NCBI GenBank assembly: GCA_903906515.1
Contig: CAIVKO010000166.1
Span: 1 to 42,929, forward strand
Direction: 5' to 3'
Source: Akkermansiaceae bacterium
Lineage (GTDB): Bacteria; Verrucomicrobiota; Verrucomicrobiia; Verrucomicrobiales; Akkermansiaceae
Length of the DNA: 42,929 nt
The stretch's first letter is position 1. Each line of letters begins with the position of its first letter. Both the position numbers and the translations under genes were made by a program. Positions 17,654-27,267 of this stretch are shown one piece after another. The notes below the pieces were generated by a model. The model saw nothing but the letters and a program-made list of their open reading frames with translations, made no database searches and was not told the origin of the DNA.

Positions 17654-19951
17654 TCAGGGCTTCACGGCTTCGATGCCCGGCGGGAGTTTTTGTTCCTCCA
17701 TCCAGGCGGTTAGATGACCGCTGGGTGGGATAGGGCCGGACTTGCTGGCATATTGCAGGAAGCTCTTCACCGCGATGGTGACCTTGCCGCCTTTGAATTC
17801 GTCGCGAAGGTCGGTGAAAACATATCCGCCGCGTGGCAGGCCGCCGACACGGGTGGGGACGCCTTCCTTGGATTCTGCGAGCAGCTTGCCATTGACGTAG
17901 ATGGCATAGCCTTCGCCTGATAGAACGTGGGCGCTGCCACCGACGACGAAACGGTAGCGATGGCCGTCCTTGAGTGGCGGGATGTCGAAGGTGCCGCGGG
18001 TGAGCAGCACTTCCTTTTCCCAGAGCGTGCGGGGCATTTTGCCGCAGCCGCAGACACCAAGTTCGCAAGTGCGGAGGGGGGCCAGCTTGCCATCCAGTTG
18101 GCCGAAGGGTGGCAGGCTTTTCTTCCAGCCCGCCTTGGCGGCATCGAAGTCGGTGGAGAACCAGTTTTCCATGCCGGCTGGTGGTGTTACGGCGCGATAG
18201 CGTGGGCGTTTTTCCTTGGGCAGCGTTTCAGCGGGATCAAAACTGAATGATTCCCATTCGAGGTCACGCAGATCCTTGCCGAAGATTTTCCAATCGTAAT
18301 CGTGGATTCCGGCGGCATTGTAAGCGCTGATCACGCCGTCCATGACACCACGCAGGATTTGGTCGGTTTGCTTGGGCCGCACGCCCTTGGCTTCGGTGGT
18401 CAGCAGGGCTTGTTTGGCGGGGTCGGCGATGAAGGCGGGTATAATGCCGTCGAGGATGATAGGGGTGAGCTTCTTCCAGACCGCAGCTTGTTGTTCTGCT
18501 GTCAGCTCTTCCGAAGTATTCTTGGCAGCCACTTGCGGACGGGGAGGCTGTGGCAGAGGTTCCGCTTTGCCACCTAACAAACCGACCATTGCGCGACCAA
18601 AAGCGTCACCGGCGCGGAGATAGGTTTCGGCATTGCGGTTGTAATGATAGTCCTCGGACTTGGGCGATTCGTCCACTTCGCGCCAGAAATCGCGGGTATC
18701 AACCGAGGCGACGGTGCCTGCGAATTCCGGATGCTTCGCGGGATCTCCAACAGCCATCTGCGCTTCCATGATACGGCGGAATTTTTCCTGTATATTGTGA
18801 CCGCCGAAGCCGAGACCGCCGATGACCACAGGCATCTTCGGTGCCTTGAATTCCTTGCGGAGGTCGTTGATCAGGTTGACGAGGTTTTTTTCGTATTCGG
18901 CGATGGTTCCTTCGGTGCCGCTGTCCTTGTGACCCTGCCACCATGCGAAGCCCGCGATTTCATAGCCCTGGCCCTTGTAGCCCGGGACGTGTTGATCGAT
19001 TTTGGCAAGTGTGTTGTGCACTCCCTCAATCATGAGCCGGTATTCAAGGCTTTCCCATTCGCTCTTGGGATCCTTGCGGCCGCTGGAGGGCGGACGAAAA
19101 TCGAAGGCCAGGGCACGGTTGCCCATCGCGCATTTGATGATGAGAACGGCCTCATCGTGATAGGTGCCCATGACGTGGCCGAAGCCAAGTTCAGGGCCGA
19201 CGGATTTACCCCCATTGTTCACAGTAGGCAAGAGGGGCACTCCGTTGCCCGTGGGATTCAGACGGGCATCCCGAATGAAAACATCCTGACGGGCGAGCCA
19301 CATGCCTGACGGATCGGCGAGCCATGGAAACATGCCATCGCGTTTTACGATTGTTTCGAGGTCACCTTTTCCTAACAAATCCATTTTTCGTAGCCAAAAT
19401 CGTGGTGCGCCACCTTCGAATCCGGTGATGGTGAAAGGGTAGCGCTTGCCGGGTTCAAGGGTGATTTCCCCTTTTAACCGCAAGCCGCCCGTCGAGCGGG
19501 AGTAGACTGTCTTGCCATCGATATCCATGGAACCAAACGATCCATCGCCGCTGCCGCATTGGACCTGATAGACTCCGTGTTCCGGAACTTCGATCAAGCC
19601 TTGGGCAAGCGGGTCGCGGGCGGGTTTGCCGTCGGGTTGGAATACGGCAAGCGGAGCAAATTTGAATTTGCCGACCTGCGGGAGGTCATACGGGCCTGTA
19701 GGCGTTTCCGGATCCGAACTCAGGTAAACGCCGGTGTATGCGCATTTCGCGCCCGTCAATTCCCCCATGCCGACCATGTTCGACTGGCCGGCGAGGATAT
19801 AGACTTTCACCGGTTTGGCGGGATTTCCCGGCTTGCCGTCCGGTGCCGGAAGTTGTGCGGGGATTGTGGCGGCGATTGCCGGAAAAGCGGACGCCGCGAG
19901 GGCAAAAACGGAGAAAGCGATCGCTCCGATGGTGTTTTGGTTAGGCTTCAT
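17654..19951 (-). CDS. Sialate-O-acetylesterase (SASA) with inserted beta-sandwich domain, catalytic residues intact
   Basis: 765 residues; signal peptide about 1-27. The SASA/CE6-type SGNH domain starts with YILAGQSNMVGMG (nucleophile Ser57). It is interrupted at about 105-215 by a PA14-like beta-sandwich (GVYQVQCGSGDGSFGSMDIDG). It then resumes with GFAWWQGHKDSG and ends with DYHYNRNAETYL, where His436 completes the triad. The C-terminal 300 residues (from about 490) carry a helical segment and a further beta domain (WFSTDFDAAKAGWKK, YAIYVNGKLLAESK). It should remove O-acetyl groups from glycans. It is the intact relative of the two chimeric proteins at 36692-40927, which share the same insert but lack this Ser and His. 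Confidence 0.85.
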   Translation of the reverse strand: MKPNQNTIGAIAFSVFALAASAFPAIAATIPAQLPAPDGKPGNPAKPVKVYILAGQSNMVGMGELTGAKCAYTGVYLSSDPETPTGPYDLPQVGKFKFAPLAVFQPDGKPARDPLAQGLIEVPEHGVYQVQCGSGDGSFGSMDIDGKTVYSRSTGGLRLKGEITLEPGKRYPFTITGFEGGAPRFWLRKMDLLGKGDLETIVKRDGMFPWLADPSGMWLARQDVFIRDARLNPTGNGVPLLPTVNNGGKSVGPELGFGHVMGTYHDEAVLIIKCAMGNRALAFDFRPPSSGRKDPKSEWESLEYRLMIEGVHNTLAKIDQHVPGYKGQGYEIAGFAWWQGHKDSGTEGTIAEYEKNLVNLINDLRKEFKAPKMPVVIGGLGFGGHNIQEKFRRIMEAQMAVGDPAKHPEFAGTVASVDTRDFWREVDESPKSEDYHYNRNAETYLRAGDAFGRAMVGLLGGKAEPLPQPPRPQVAAKNTSEELTAEQQAAVWKKLTPIILDGIIPAFIADPAKQALLTTEAKGVRPKQTDQILRGVMDGVISAYNAAGIHDYDWKIFGKDLRDLEWESFSFDPAETLPKEKRPRYRAVTPPAGMENWFSTDFDAAKAGWKKSLPPFGQLDGKLAPLRTCELGVCGCGKMPRTLWEKEVLLTRGTFDIPPLKDGHRYRFVVGGSAHVLSGEGYAIYVNGKLLAESKEGVPTRVGGLPRGGYVFTDLRDEFKGGKVTIAVKSFLQYASKSGPIPPSGHLTAWMEEQKLPPGIEAVKP

Positions 19952-19984
19952 GTGTTTGATAGGATGGAAAATATGGGTTGGAAA

Positions 19985-22303
19985 TCATTTGAAATCGGTC
20001 GGTTGTAAGGCGCGGGTGCCGTTTGCGGGCAGGGAAAGTTTGACGGTGCCATTGGCATTGCGGATTTCGCATTTGGCTTCGGTTCCCGATACATTGCGGA
20101 TCTCCGCGTGGACGAGGCTGCCTTTGTCCCACTGCATGTCGATTTCGAAGCCTCCGCGAACGCGCATTCCTTTGACGTGGCCCTGTGGCCACGCCTTAGG
20201 CAATGCCGGCAGCAGGTGGATGAATCCCATGTGCGACTGGGCGAGCATTTCGTTAGTCGCCGCAGCAAAGCCGAAATTGGCGTCGATCTGGAATGGCGGA
20301 TGCGTCATCCAGAGGTTGTCGGCGGTCTTTTCGGCAATGACTTCAGACAAGCGCTTGTAGGCATTCTCCGCATCAAGCAGGCGGGCGAGAACGCAGGATC
20401 TGAAAATCTTGCTCCAGCCCGTCGGGCCGGGCCCGCGTGCGAGGGTGCTGATCTTGGCGGCCGTGGCGAGCTCGGGTGTGACCGTCGGGTGAATCTGGTG
20501 TCCGGGAAAAACCGCCATCATGTGACTGATGTGGCGATGGTCGTTTTTCGGATCATCGATGTCCTCCATCCATTCCTGGAGTTGGCCCCACTTGCCGATT
20601 TTCGGTCCTAACAGTTTCTTTTGTTTGGCGATCAATTCGTCGCGATAAGTGGCATCGACGCCCAGCGCCTTGCTTGCCTCGATCGTGTTGCTGAAGAGAT
20701 CCCAGCAGAGTTGTTGGTCGTAGGAGACGGCATCGGATTTCTCCGGGCCATGCTCGGGTGATCGACCGTCAGGGACGACCAGCGTTCCATCGGGGAGTTC
20801 TTTCAAGTGATCGACCCAGAACTCGCTGATCTCCTTCATCACCGGATAGGCGTAGCGTTTGAGATATTCCTTATCCTGCGTGAAGGCGTAATGGTCCCAA
20901 AGATTTTGGGAGATCCAGGCGGAATCGCCTTTTTGGAAATAGTAGGTCGAGCCACCGAAGATGTTGTTCTCCGAGCGCATCAGCCAACCGCGCTTGACCC
21001 CGAGCACTTTCTGGGTCTCCTCCTTGCGGACGTCGCGGATTGAATCGACCCACTCGGCCAGTGGTATGAAACATTCGGCAACGTTCGCCTGGTCGGTGAA
21101 CCAGTAGTTCATCTGCACATTGATGTCGGTGTGGTAATCGCAGCGCCATGCGGGCCGCAATTCGTAGAGCCAGAGCCCTTGCAGGTTGGCGGGAAGCGCG
21201 CCTTCGCCCGGGCGCGAGCAACTGAGCATGAGGTAGCGGGCATACTGATAGATCAACGTCTCCAGATCGCGGTCTTCGGCGATGCCCTTGGCTTTGAACT
21301 GTTCCTGATAGGTTTTCACCCGTTGGGCCGTGGGAAGATCGGTGATGCTTTTCAGGGTCTTGCCCAGATTGATGGCGAGGCGGCCGTAGAGACGTTGGTA
21401 ATCCGCCACATGTTCCTTGAGAAGTTCATCGAAGCCGCGTGGCTCCGCAGCGGCAAGTTGGGCGCAGATGCGTGCGTGTGGATGATCGGTGCGCCATCCC
21501 TTGTCGCGCTGGTTGATATAGTTCGTGTCCGCAGCGAGAAGAATGGTCAGGCTGTCGCAGTTTTCAAATACGACCGCATCACCGACCGTTTTGACCGTGC
21601 CACCTCCGTTGATCACCCGTGCCTGAGCCTCGAAATCGAGGTCGATGATCTTGTCCGAGGCGTATTCGCGTCCGCCTAACAAGCGTTTCGGTTGCTTGAC
21701 CTGGAGCTGCCACCAGAAGAACGGCTCGGTGTGGCCTTTCATGGTGAGAGTTTTCCCCTCGGCGGTGGTCGGGATTTCATGGAGATTACCGATCGTCACC
21801 TTGCCGGTGAGAGAACCATTTTTGTCCGCAGTGAAGCGGTATGCCATGACCTGGGCGGGATGGCTGGAGAAATACTCCCGTTTGTAGTTCACTCCGCCTG
21901 AGGTGTAGGTGACCGTCTGCACGGCGTTGCTGATGTCCAGTTCGCGTCTGTAGTTAGAGAACTCGGTGTGCGGCATCTCGATGTAGAGGTCGCCGAATGG
22001 CTGATAGCCGCCGGTGCAGTCCTCGTTGCCAACCCACAATGAGTCCTCGTTGAACTGGATCCGCTCCTTTTTTGGGTCACCGAAAACCGTGCAACCCAAT
22101 CGGCCATTGCCGAGGGGAAACACATTCTTGGACCAATGTTCTGCGGCGTAGCGCATGTTCTCCGTCTGTCTCTGATCGAAAACCACCGGTTTATCCGACC
22201 AGAGGATTCGTTTTTCAATCGCATCGTCGGCGCGGGCGGATCCGGTGAACGCGGCGAGCACGAGAAGTGAAAGGAGGTGTTTGGAGTAATGTTTGTGATT
22301 CAT
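19985..22303 (-). CDS. Alpha-L-fucosidase (or alpha-L-galactosidase), GH95
   Basis: 772 residues from ATG 22303, which gives a signal peptide (MNHKHYSKHLLSLLVLAAFT); an ATG at 22321 is also in frame. The N-terminal beta-sandwich has FPLGNGRLGCTVFG and FNEDSLWVGN. The (alpha/alpha)6 barrel has LPANLQGLWLYEL, DYHTDINVQMNYW with the catalytic-network Asn residues, WGQLQEWMED with the general acid Glu, and PFQIDANFG with the base Asp. All are as expected for GH95, which inverts alpha-1,2-fucosyl bonds and in some members attacks L-galactose in plant glycans. Spacing of 30-50 nt to the upstream gene fits one operon. A second, more divergent GH95 is at 31407-35099. Confidence 0.93.
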   Translation of the reverse strand: MNHKHYSKHLLSLLVLAAFTGSARADDAIEKRILWSDKPVVFDQRQTENMRYAAEHWSKNVFPLGNGRLGCTVFGDPKKERIQFNEDSLWVGNEDCTGGYQPFGDLYIEMPHTEFSNYRRELDISNAVQTVTYTSGGVNYKREYFSSHPAQVMAYRFTADKNGSLTGKVTIGNLHEIPTTAEGKTLTMKGHTEPFFWWQLQVKQPKRLLGGREYASDKIIDLDFEAQARVINGGGTVKTVGDAVVFENCDSLTILLAADTNYINQRDKGWRTDHPHARICAQLAAAEPRGFDELLKEHVADYQRLYGRLAINLGKTLKSITDLPTAQRVKTYQEQFKAKGIAEDRDLETLIYQYARYLMLSCSRPGEGALPANLQGLWLYELRPAWRCDYHTDINVQMNYWFTDQANVAECFIPLAEWVDSIRDVRKEETQKVLGVKRGWLMRSENNIFGGSTYYFQKGDSAWISQNLWDHYAFTQDKEYLKRYAYPVMKEISEFWVDHLKELPDGTLVVPDGRSPEHGPEKSDAVSYDQQLCWDLFSNTIEASKALGVDATYRDELIAKQKKLLGPKIGKWGQLQEWMEDIDDPKNDHRHISHMMAVFPGHQIHPTVTPELATAAKISTLARGPGPTGWSKIFRSCVLARLLDAENAYKRLSEVIAEKTADNLWMTHPPFQIDANFGFAAATNEMLAQSHMGFIHLLPALPKAWPQGHVKGMRVRGGFEIDMQWDKGSLVHAEIRNVSGTEAKCEIRNANGTVKLSLPANGTRALQPTDFK

Positions 22304-22351
22304 GGTATCGTAGAGGTTCATAATTTTGATTGTGTGAAGATGATGTGCGTC

Positions 22352-25300
22352 TTATTTCGATAATTGTTTATCCAACCACAGGCCGACTTTCTGCGCCCAT
22401 GCTTCGCCGTGTTTCTGTAATCCCTCGCCGTTGAAATGCACTCCGGCGCGCAGATTGCCCTTGAGCGCATCGCTGTCCGGGCCTTCGACGGCGATCCCGT
22501 TATCCCACAACGCTTTTTGCGCGGCGCGAAACTCCTCATCGGCGGCATCCTTCTCGCTGTGAAAGGTCGCCAGCGCAACAAACCAAGGCATTTCCCAACC
22601 GGCTTGTTTGCGGGTCGCCTTGATCAAGATCTCCATGAACTGGCGGTATTGCTCGCCGGTGATCTGACGGTCGGCCGGGTAACCCGCCCGCGCCTGTCCG
22701 GCATCGGACTCTCCTTGATGCCACAGCACCGCGCGGAAACCCCGAGGACCGAGCGCCTGGCACCGCTTCACGAACTTGTCAAAAAGCACTCCCATACTCG
22801 TCCACTCACCGGGGCCTGCGGGCACGACGTTTTTACCGGTCGTCGGTTGTTGGCGCATCTTCTCGCCTTGCGGCAGCCATTCTCTAACACTGGAGCTTCC
22901 GACACCCGTTGCGGCAAGGGCGACAGGCACTTGATACTTGGCCACGAGCGCATCGCCAAAGGCCGGCAGGAAACTTCCGCCTCCACCTGAAGCACCGGGC
23001 TGCGGATCATTCGCCAGCACCCAGCGCTGACCATCAAAGGCCGACACCAAACCACTCTTCGGTTGTTGTTTTCCCGATCCGTGGTTCGCGGAATTCGATT
23101 GTCCGGCGACGACAAAAACCTCGCCCACTCCAACACGTTCGACCACAGTGGATTTCCCCTCGCTGCGGACTTCCAGTTTATACCATCCACCTGCGGGGAC
23201 AGCCGCTTTCGTGGCAAACGAACGCGTTGTGGCATTGATTGGCAACGGTTGCCAATTCCCCGGCAATTCTCCGACGCGGGAATTTCCGGTTAGACGGTAT
23301 TCCCAAGTCCCGGCGGACTTGACGCTGCCAGCAATTTCTATCTTTCCGGCATCTTTGGACTCGCGTTGAAACACTTGGTAATCCTGTGGTGAACTCAACA
23401 GCACCGGGGCGTCCGCGGTTACGGTGACGGCGGAAGTTTCGGCGGCGAGTGGGAAAATCTGAATGTCCGCCCGTCGCGACTCAGGGCTAACAGAATCCAC
23501 GATCACCTTGCCGCCGGTGACGTGGCCGGTGACGGTGGTCTGATAGGGAGCGCACAGTTTGAATGAGCAGTTCCAGTTTTTCGGCCATGCGGGACCTAGC
23601 AGGATGCGTTTTCCATCGGCCTGCATCAGCATCTCTTGAAGGGCTGTCATGGCGGTGCCTCCATGGTCCATGTCCGGGCTGTGACAGAAATTTCCTTTGC
23701 CGCCGGAGTAACGGGTGAAATAGAACGTGGGGAACCGGTAGCCGGGATGGTTGAATTTCTCCACAGTGAGGGCGGCCGCTTGCGCCGCTTGTCCCATACG
23801 CGCGAGATTGATTGCGGATTGATACCAACATTGGTTCTGATGTTGGATGGCGGGCTCGATTGGACTGAGATCCCAGGTGTTTTGAGCCAGACTCATATCA
23901 CTGCGACCGAGCGAGAGGATGGAGAACGGGAAACAGACATACATTTGCGGGAAGTCCATATTGCCGTTTTTCATCACCCATTCCCATGATCTGGCTGCGC
24001 CGAAAAACTTCTTACCGTCCTTCTCTTCCATCGGGAATTCTGGGATGCGCGCGCGAAATCCTTCGACATAAGTCCGCTGCTTGGCGGTCAGGCGTCCTTG
24101 CGGCAATGCGAGAAGTTCCCGGCTGAGCGCGGTGAGACCGGCGATGACATCGGTGTTGTTGGTGCATCCGTGATACGGTTCGCAGGCGTCACTTGGATAG
24201 ATGATGAGACGGCCCTTTTCATCGAGTGGCTTGCCGGTCCGCTTGAGGGTGGATTTCTGAAAATACTCGTCGTAATAGGAAATGAAACCAAGAGCGGGTT
24301 CAACGTAGCCGTCGATCGCCTTGCCGGTGTAGCGCTCCATCTCCAACATCATGAGCGCGAACTCCATGCCGGAGGTGTAGTGATAGAGCAAATGCTTGGG
24401 TTTGCATCGTCCATCGCCATCGGTGCCGATGGCACTAAGACCGAAAATATTCAAAGCTTCGGGATAGGTGACACCCTCGACATCCCAGAATTTCCGCACA
24501 TGCATGCGGTTCATTTCCGTGCGTTCCTGATAGAAATCCGTGGCCACCTTGAGCAGGTCGAAGTCCCCCGCACGCAGCATCGGCCAGTAAACCAGTCGTT
24601 GGTTCTGGGCCATGAACTGGCAGAAATCCCAGTTGCGTTTGTCAGGATTGCCAGCGCAGGCGAAGATACCGCCATTGAACAAGGTCATCGCGCGGCCGGA
24701 GGTATTGGCAGCCATGGTATAGCGGACAAGTTGATAGTTTCTTCCCGTCAGCCATGGTAGATCCTGCGTGCGATCCTTCGAGGGATCCGCCGCGATGGAT
24801 ATATGGCTGCGGTTCCAGAATGATTTCCACCAATCCAATGTGGCCGCGCGTGATTCGCTCGTGGACGCCTTGACCTGTGCAGCAGACGCGGCGAGCGCGG
24901 ATTTCCATGCTGTGAGAGAATCGTCCTGCTCCATACGCAGGGTGAACGTGAGGTTGATTGCAGAAACCGGAGTTTTCGTGGCAACCGATGTGATCTGGGT
25001 GTCCAGAGTGTTGAATTTCCCCTTGGATTCCGGCAGCGCGATCAAGCCGGGTGCATCCAGGCGTCCGCCGAGTGTGAGTTTTGAAAGCGGGTCGGGGATG
25101 GATTTGGCAAAGTCCTCCATGCCCTGCGACTTCATGTCTTGCGTCCTCCGCGGGTTTACCTCGGCAAGGCGTTTGACCCACTCGAAGCCACCTTCTTGTT
25201 GGGATGCCTGATATCCGGACCACGTTTCATAAGACGTCGTGAGAGTGCGGGGTTCTCCCGAATTCATATCAACATGAATGACCGGTCGATTGACCTCGCA

Positions 25301-25699
25301 CCAGAGCTTGACCTCGACCTTTCCACCGGAAGGACTGCTTCCGCTCACGATGATCTCGCTTTCCTGCAAGCGCAGTTCTTGTCGGAAATTCTTGTCGAAA
25401 ACCGGTTGGTCGAAGTGCAGGCGGACCAGTCCGAGTTTCACCTGCATGCCTCGTTCATCCATGCAGTTAGGACTGCCGATGAGTAACAACAGGTCGTTGT
25501 TCTCCACCCAGACATTGAGTCCGAGATTGCCACCTGCGAGTGGCATCGAATCCGTCGAACTTTTGCTCTGACTGTCCCAGACGACGTTGTAAGACTCCAT
25601 CGGTGGTTCCGATGTTTGTTTCAACGCCGTCCGCTCTTCTCCGCCGGTAGCAACGACCGTCGCGAGCAGGCTCATGGTTTGGATTAATTTCAACATCAT
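22352..25699 (-). CDS. DUF5703-type glycosidase-like domain fused to a sialate-O-acetylesterase
   Basis: 1115 residues with an N-terminal signal-like segment. The first 750 residues match from memory the DUF5703 family (YNVVWDSQSKSSTDSMPLAGG, then NDLLLLIGSPNCMDERG). This consists of a beta-sandwich and an (alpha/alpha)6 barrel related to GH95/GH65-like hydrolases (FNGGIFACAG, FWDVEGVTYPEALNIF, HQNQCWYQSAINLARMG). Residues about 770-860 form an Ig-like linker domain. Residues 863-1115 are a full SASA esterase: VVAGQSNSANHG with Ser868, LWHQGESDAG, and GVHFNGEG with His1088. A single protein may thus deacetylate and cleave the same glycan. The glycosidase activity of DUF5703 is inferred from fold and context. 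The esterase half has its own catalytic residues. Confidence 0.85.
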   Translation of the reverse strand: MMLKLIQTMSLLATVVATGGEERTALKQTSEPPMESYNVVWDSQSKSSTDSMPLAGGNLGLNVWVENNDLLLLIGSPNCMDERGMQVKLGLVRLHFDQPVFDKNFRQELRLQESEIIVSGSSPSGGKVEVKLWCEVNRPVIHVDMNSGEPRTLTTSYETWSGYQASQQEGGFEWVKRLAEVNPRRTQDMKSQGMEDFAKSIPDPLSKLTLGGRLDAPGLIALPESKGKFNTLDTQITSVATKTPVSAINLTFTLRMEQDDSLTAWKSALAASAAQVKASTSESRAATLDWWKSFWNRSHISIAADPSKDRTQDLPWLTGRNYQLVRYTMAANTSGRAMTLFNGGIFACAGNPDKRNWDFCQFMAQNQRLVYWPMLRAGDFDLLKVATDFYQERTEMNRMHVRKFWDVEGVTYPEALNIFGLSAIGTDGDGRCKPKHLLYHYTSGMEFALMMLEMERYTGKAIDGYVEPALGFISYYDEYFQKSTLKRTGKPLDEKGRLIIYPSDACEPYHGCTNNTDVIAGLTALSRELLALPQGRLTAKQRTYVEGFRARIPEFPMEEKDGKKFFGAARSWEWVMKNGNMDFPQMYVCFPFSILSLGRSDMSLAQNTWDLSPIEPAIQHQNQCWYQSAINLARMGQAAQAAALTVEKFNHPGYRFPTFYFTRYSGGKGNFCHSPDMDHGGTAMTALQEMLMQADGKRILLGPAWPKNWNCSFKLCAPYQTTVTGHVTGGKVIVDSVSPESRRADIQIFPLAAETSAVTVTADAPVLLSSPQDYQVFQRESKDAGKIEIAGSVKSAGTWEYRLTGNSRVGELPGNWQPLPINATTRSFATKAAVPAGGWYKLEVRSEGKSTVVERVGVGEVFVVAGQSNSANHGSGKQQPKSGLVSAFDGQRWVLANDPQPGASGGGGSFLPAFGDALVAKYQVPVALAATGVGSSSVREWLPQGEKMRQQPTTGKNVVPAGPGEWTSMGVLFDKFVKRCQALGPRGFRAVLWHQGESDAGQARAGYPADRQITGEQYRQFMEILIKATRKQAGWEMPWFVALATFHSEKDAADEEFRAAQKALWDNGIAVEGPDSDALKGNLRAGVHFNGEGLQKHGEAWAQKVGLWLDKQLSK

Positions 25700-25776
25700 A
25701 TAACAGGTTTTTTGTTCTTCATTTCTTGTGAAACCGGAGCGGTGGCGACAGCAGCAGGGAGGTGAGGAATGTGGGT

Positions 25777-27261
25777 TTATTTTTCAGGGTTAAGTGGTTT
25801 GTCGCTCATGTCTGAAACGGTGATCAGATTGAGACTGGGAGGAGCAGAGGATTTGGTGATGCGGATCCGGAGCTTTTCTGCTTTGTGTTTCGTGACAAAT
25901 CGGATCACACGTGCAGCGCCGATTTCCTTGCCCTCATGAATGGTTTTCCATTCGCCGTCCTCGAGCGCGTCGATGGTGAACTCCTGGATACGGAATATCC
26001 GTTGTTGGGAAAAACCATCGCCAAGCTCCTTAATTTCCGCGTGTTCGTTGATGGATATCTTGTCGAAGTGGAAGGGCGTCTCTGGAGAAAGCGTGAGGTT
26101 CGCGACATTGTCCTTCGCGGCCCAACGGCTGCGTTCAAGGCTGCCATCCACTGCCATGGATGCCTCGTATCCGGCTTTCAAGACACTGTCCGATACCGCG
26201 GAAACTCCTGCTGCCTGATTGACGGGAGCTTTGGGCAGCGGTTTGTCTCCGCCACGGATACCTAACAAATCCGCGGTTTTGAGAATGACTTCGCATTCGT
26301 TGTCGCGGATGCGACCGGTTTGGTCGGGTGGTAGGTTGACCAACAGGACATTATCGTTGGCAGTGCACCAGTAGAAGAGTCCCTCCAATTCGTCCGGATC
26401 ACGAGCGGGGATCACGTTCTTTTTCTGAAACCAGTTCCAGCGGTCCGAGATGCAGATCGTGTGTTCGAAGGGCAGATAGTGAAGAGCCCCGTCGGCCGTG
26501 GCGAACTCCTTCGGGTCGTCCGCCCTGACAAGGTTGGGATCCTTCGTGCGGAAATCGACGGGCCAGAAGCGGATGGGGTCACCTTTCTGATAGTCCTCGG
26601 GCACACGCATCGAACGAGGCTTGCCGGGTTTCTTGATCGTGTGGTTGACAGTCACCTGGCAGTTGGGCTGAAGCTTCTTGATCAGGGCGTAGACCTCGGG
26701 AATGCGCCAATCTTCGTCCGGTTTCGCCCAACCTCCGTCGAACCACAGCTCACAGACATCGCCGTAGTTGGTTAGAATCTCGGTGAGCTGGTTTTTCATG
26801 TAATCGACATATTTGCCGGGGTCCTTGTCCTTGAAGGATGGTTCACTGTTATCCCAGAGCGAGTAGTAGAGACCCAGCTTCACGCCGTATTTGCGGCATG
26901 CCTTGGCGACTTCCGCGACGATGTCGGTTTTCACCGGAGAGTTTGCCACGTCGTATTCGGTGAATTTCGAATCCCACAAGCAAAAGCCGTCGATATGTTT
27001 CGTAACGAGAACGACATGGCGGAAGCCCGCCTCTTTCGCAATGCGGATCCATTGGTCGCAATCGAGATTCGTCGGATTGAAGCTGGATGCCGGGAGTTTT
27101 CCATATGACCACTCAACCTCGTTGAACGTGTTCACGCCGAAGTGGATGAACATCCCGTAGCCGCGCTCTATCAGGCGCTTCTGGCCGGGGTCAGGTGTGT
27201 CTGCCAGAACAGCGGCTCCGAGCGCGAAGAAAAGGCAGATGAGTTGTTTGGCGGTTTTCAT
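25777..27261 (-). CDS. Alpha-L-fucosidase, GH29, with C-terminal beta-sandwich
   Basis: 494 residues; signal peptide MKTAKQLICLFFALGAAVLA. The catalytic barrel has YGMFIHFGVNTFNEVEW, KHIDGFCLWDSKFTEYD, GLYYSLWD and ELWFDGGW with the nucleophile Asp175. The C-terminal ~130 residues (from about 360) look like a discoidin/F5-8 type C domain that often binds sugars in GH29 enzymes. It should release terminal alpha-L-fucose. It lies 6 nt after the GH141-PDZ stop, so the two are surely co-transcribed. It shares the barrel motifs with the smaller GH29 at 12822-13850 but not the C-terminal domain or the WNDG variant. Confidence 0.95.
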   Translation of the reverse strand: MKTAKQLICLFFALGAAVLADTPDPGQKRLIERGYGMFIHFGVNTFNEVEWSYGKLPASSFNPTNLDCDQWIRIAKEAGFRHVVLVTKHIDGFCLWDSKFTEYDVANSPVKTDIVAEVAKACRKYGVKLGLYYSLWDNSEPSFKDKDPGKYVDYMKNQLTEILTNYGDVCELWFDGGWAKPDEDWRIPEVYALIKKLQPNCQVTVNHTIKKPGKPRSMRVPEDYQKGDPIRFWPVDFRTKDPNLVRADDPKEFATADGALHYLPFEHTICISDRWNWFQKKNVIPARDPDELEGLFYWCTANDNVLLVNLPPDQTGRIRDNECEVILKTADLLGIRGGDKPLPKAPVNQAAGVSAVSDSVLKAGYEASMAVDGSLERSRWAAKDNVANLTLSPETPFHFDKISINEHAEIKELGDGFSQQRIFRIQEFTIDALEDGEWKTIHEGKEIGAARVIRFVTKHKAEKLRIRITKSSAPPSLNLITVSDMSDKPLNPEK

Positions 27262-27267
27262 GGTGGC

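Noticed and set aside
17607-18068. Extension of the GH2 gene by about 150 codons upstream of the chosen start
   Set aside because: The extra part overlaps the end of the SASA gene in another frame, is unlike any GH2 N-terminus, and would hide the clear signal peptide at 17606.
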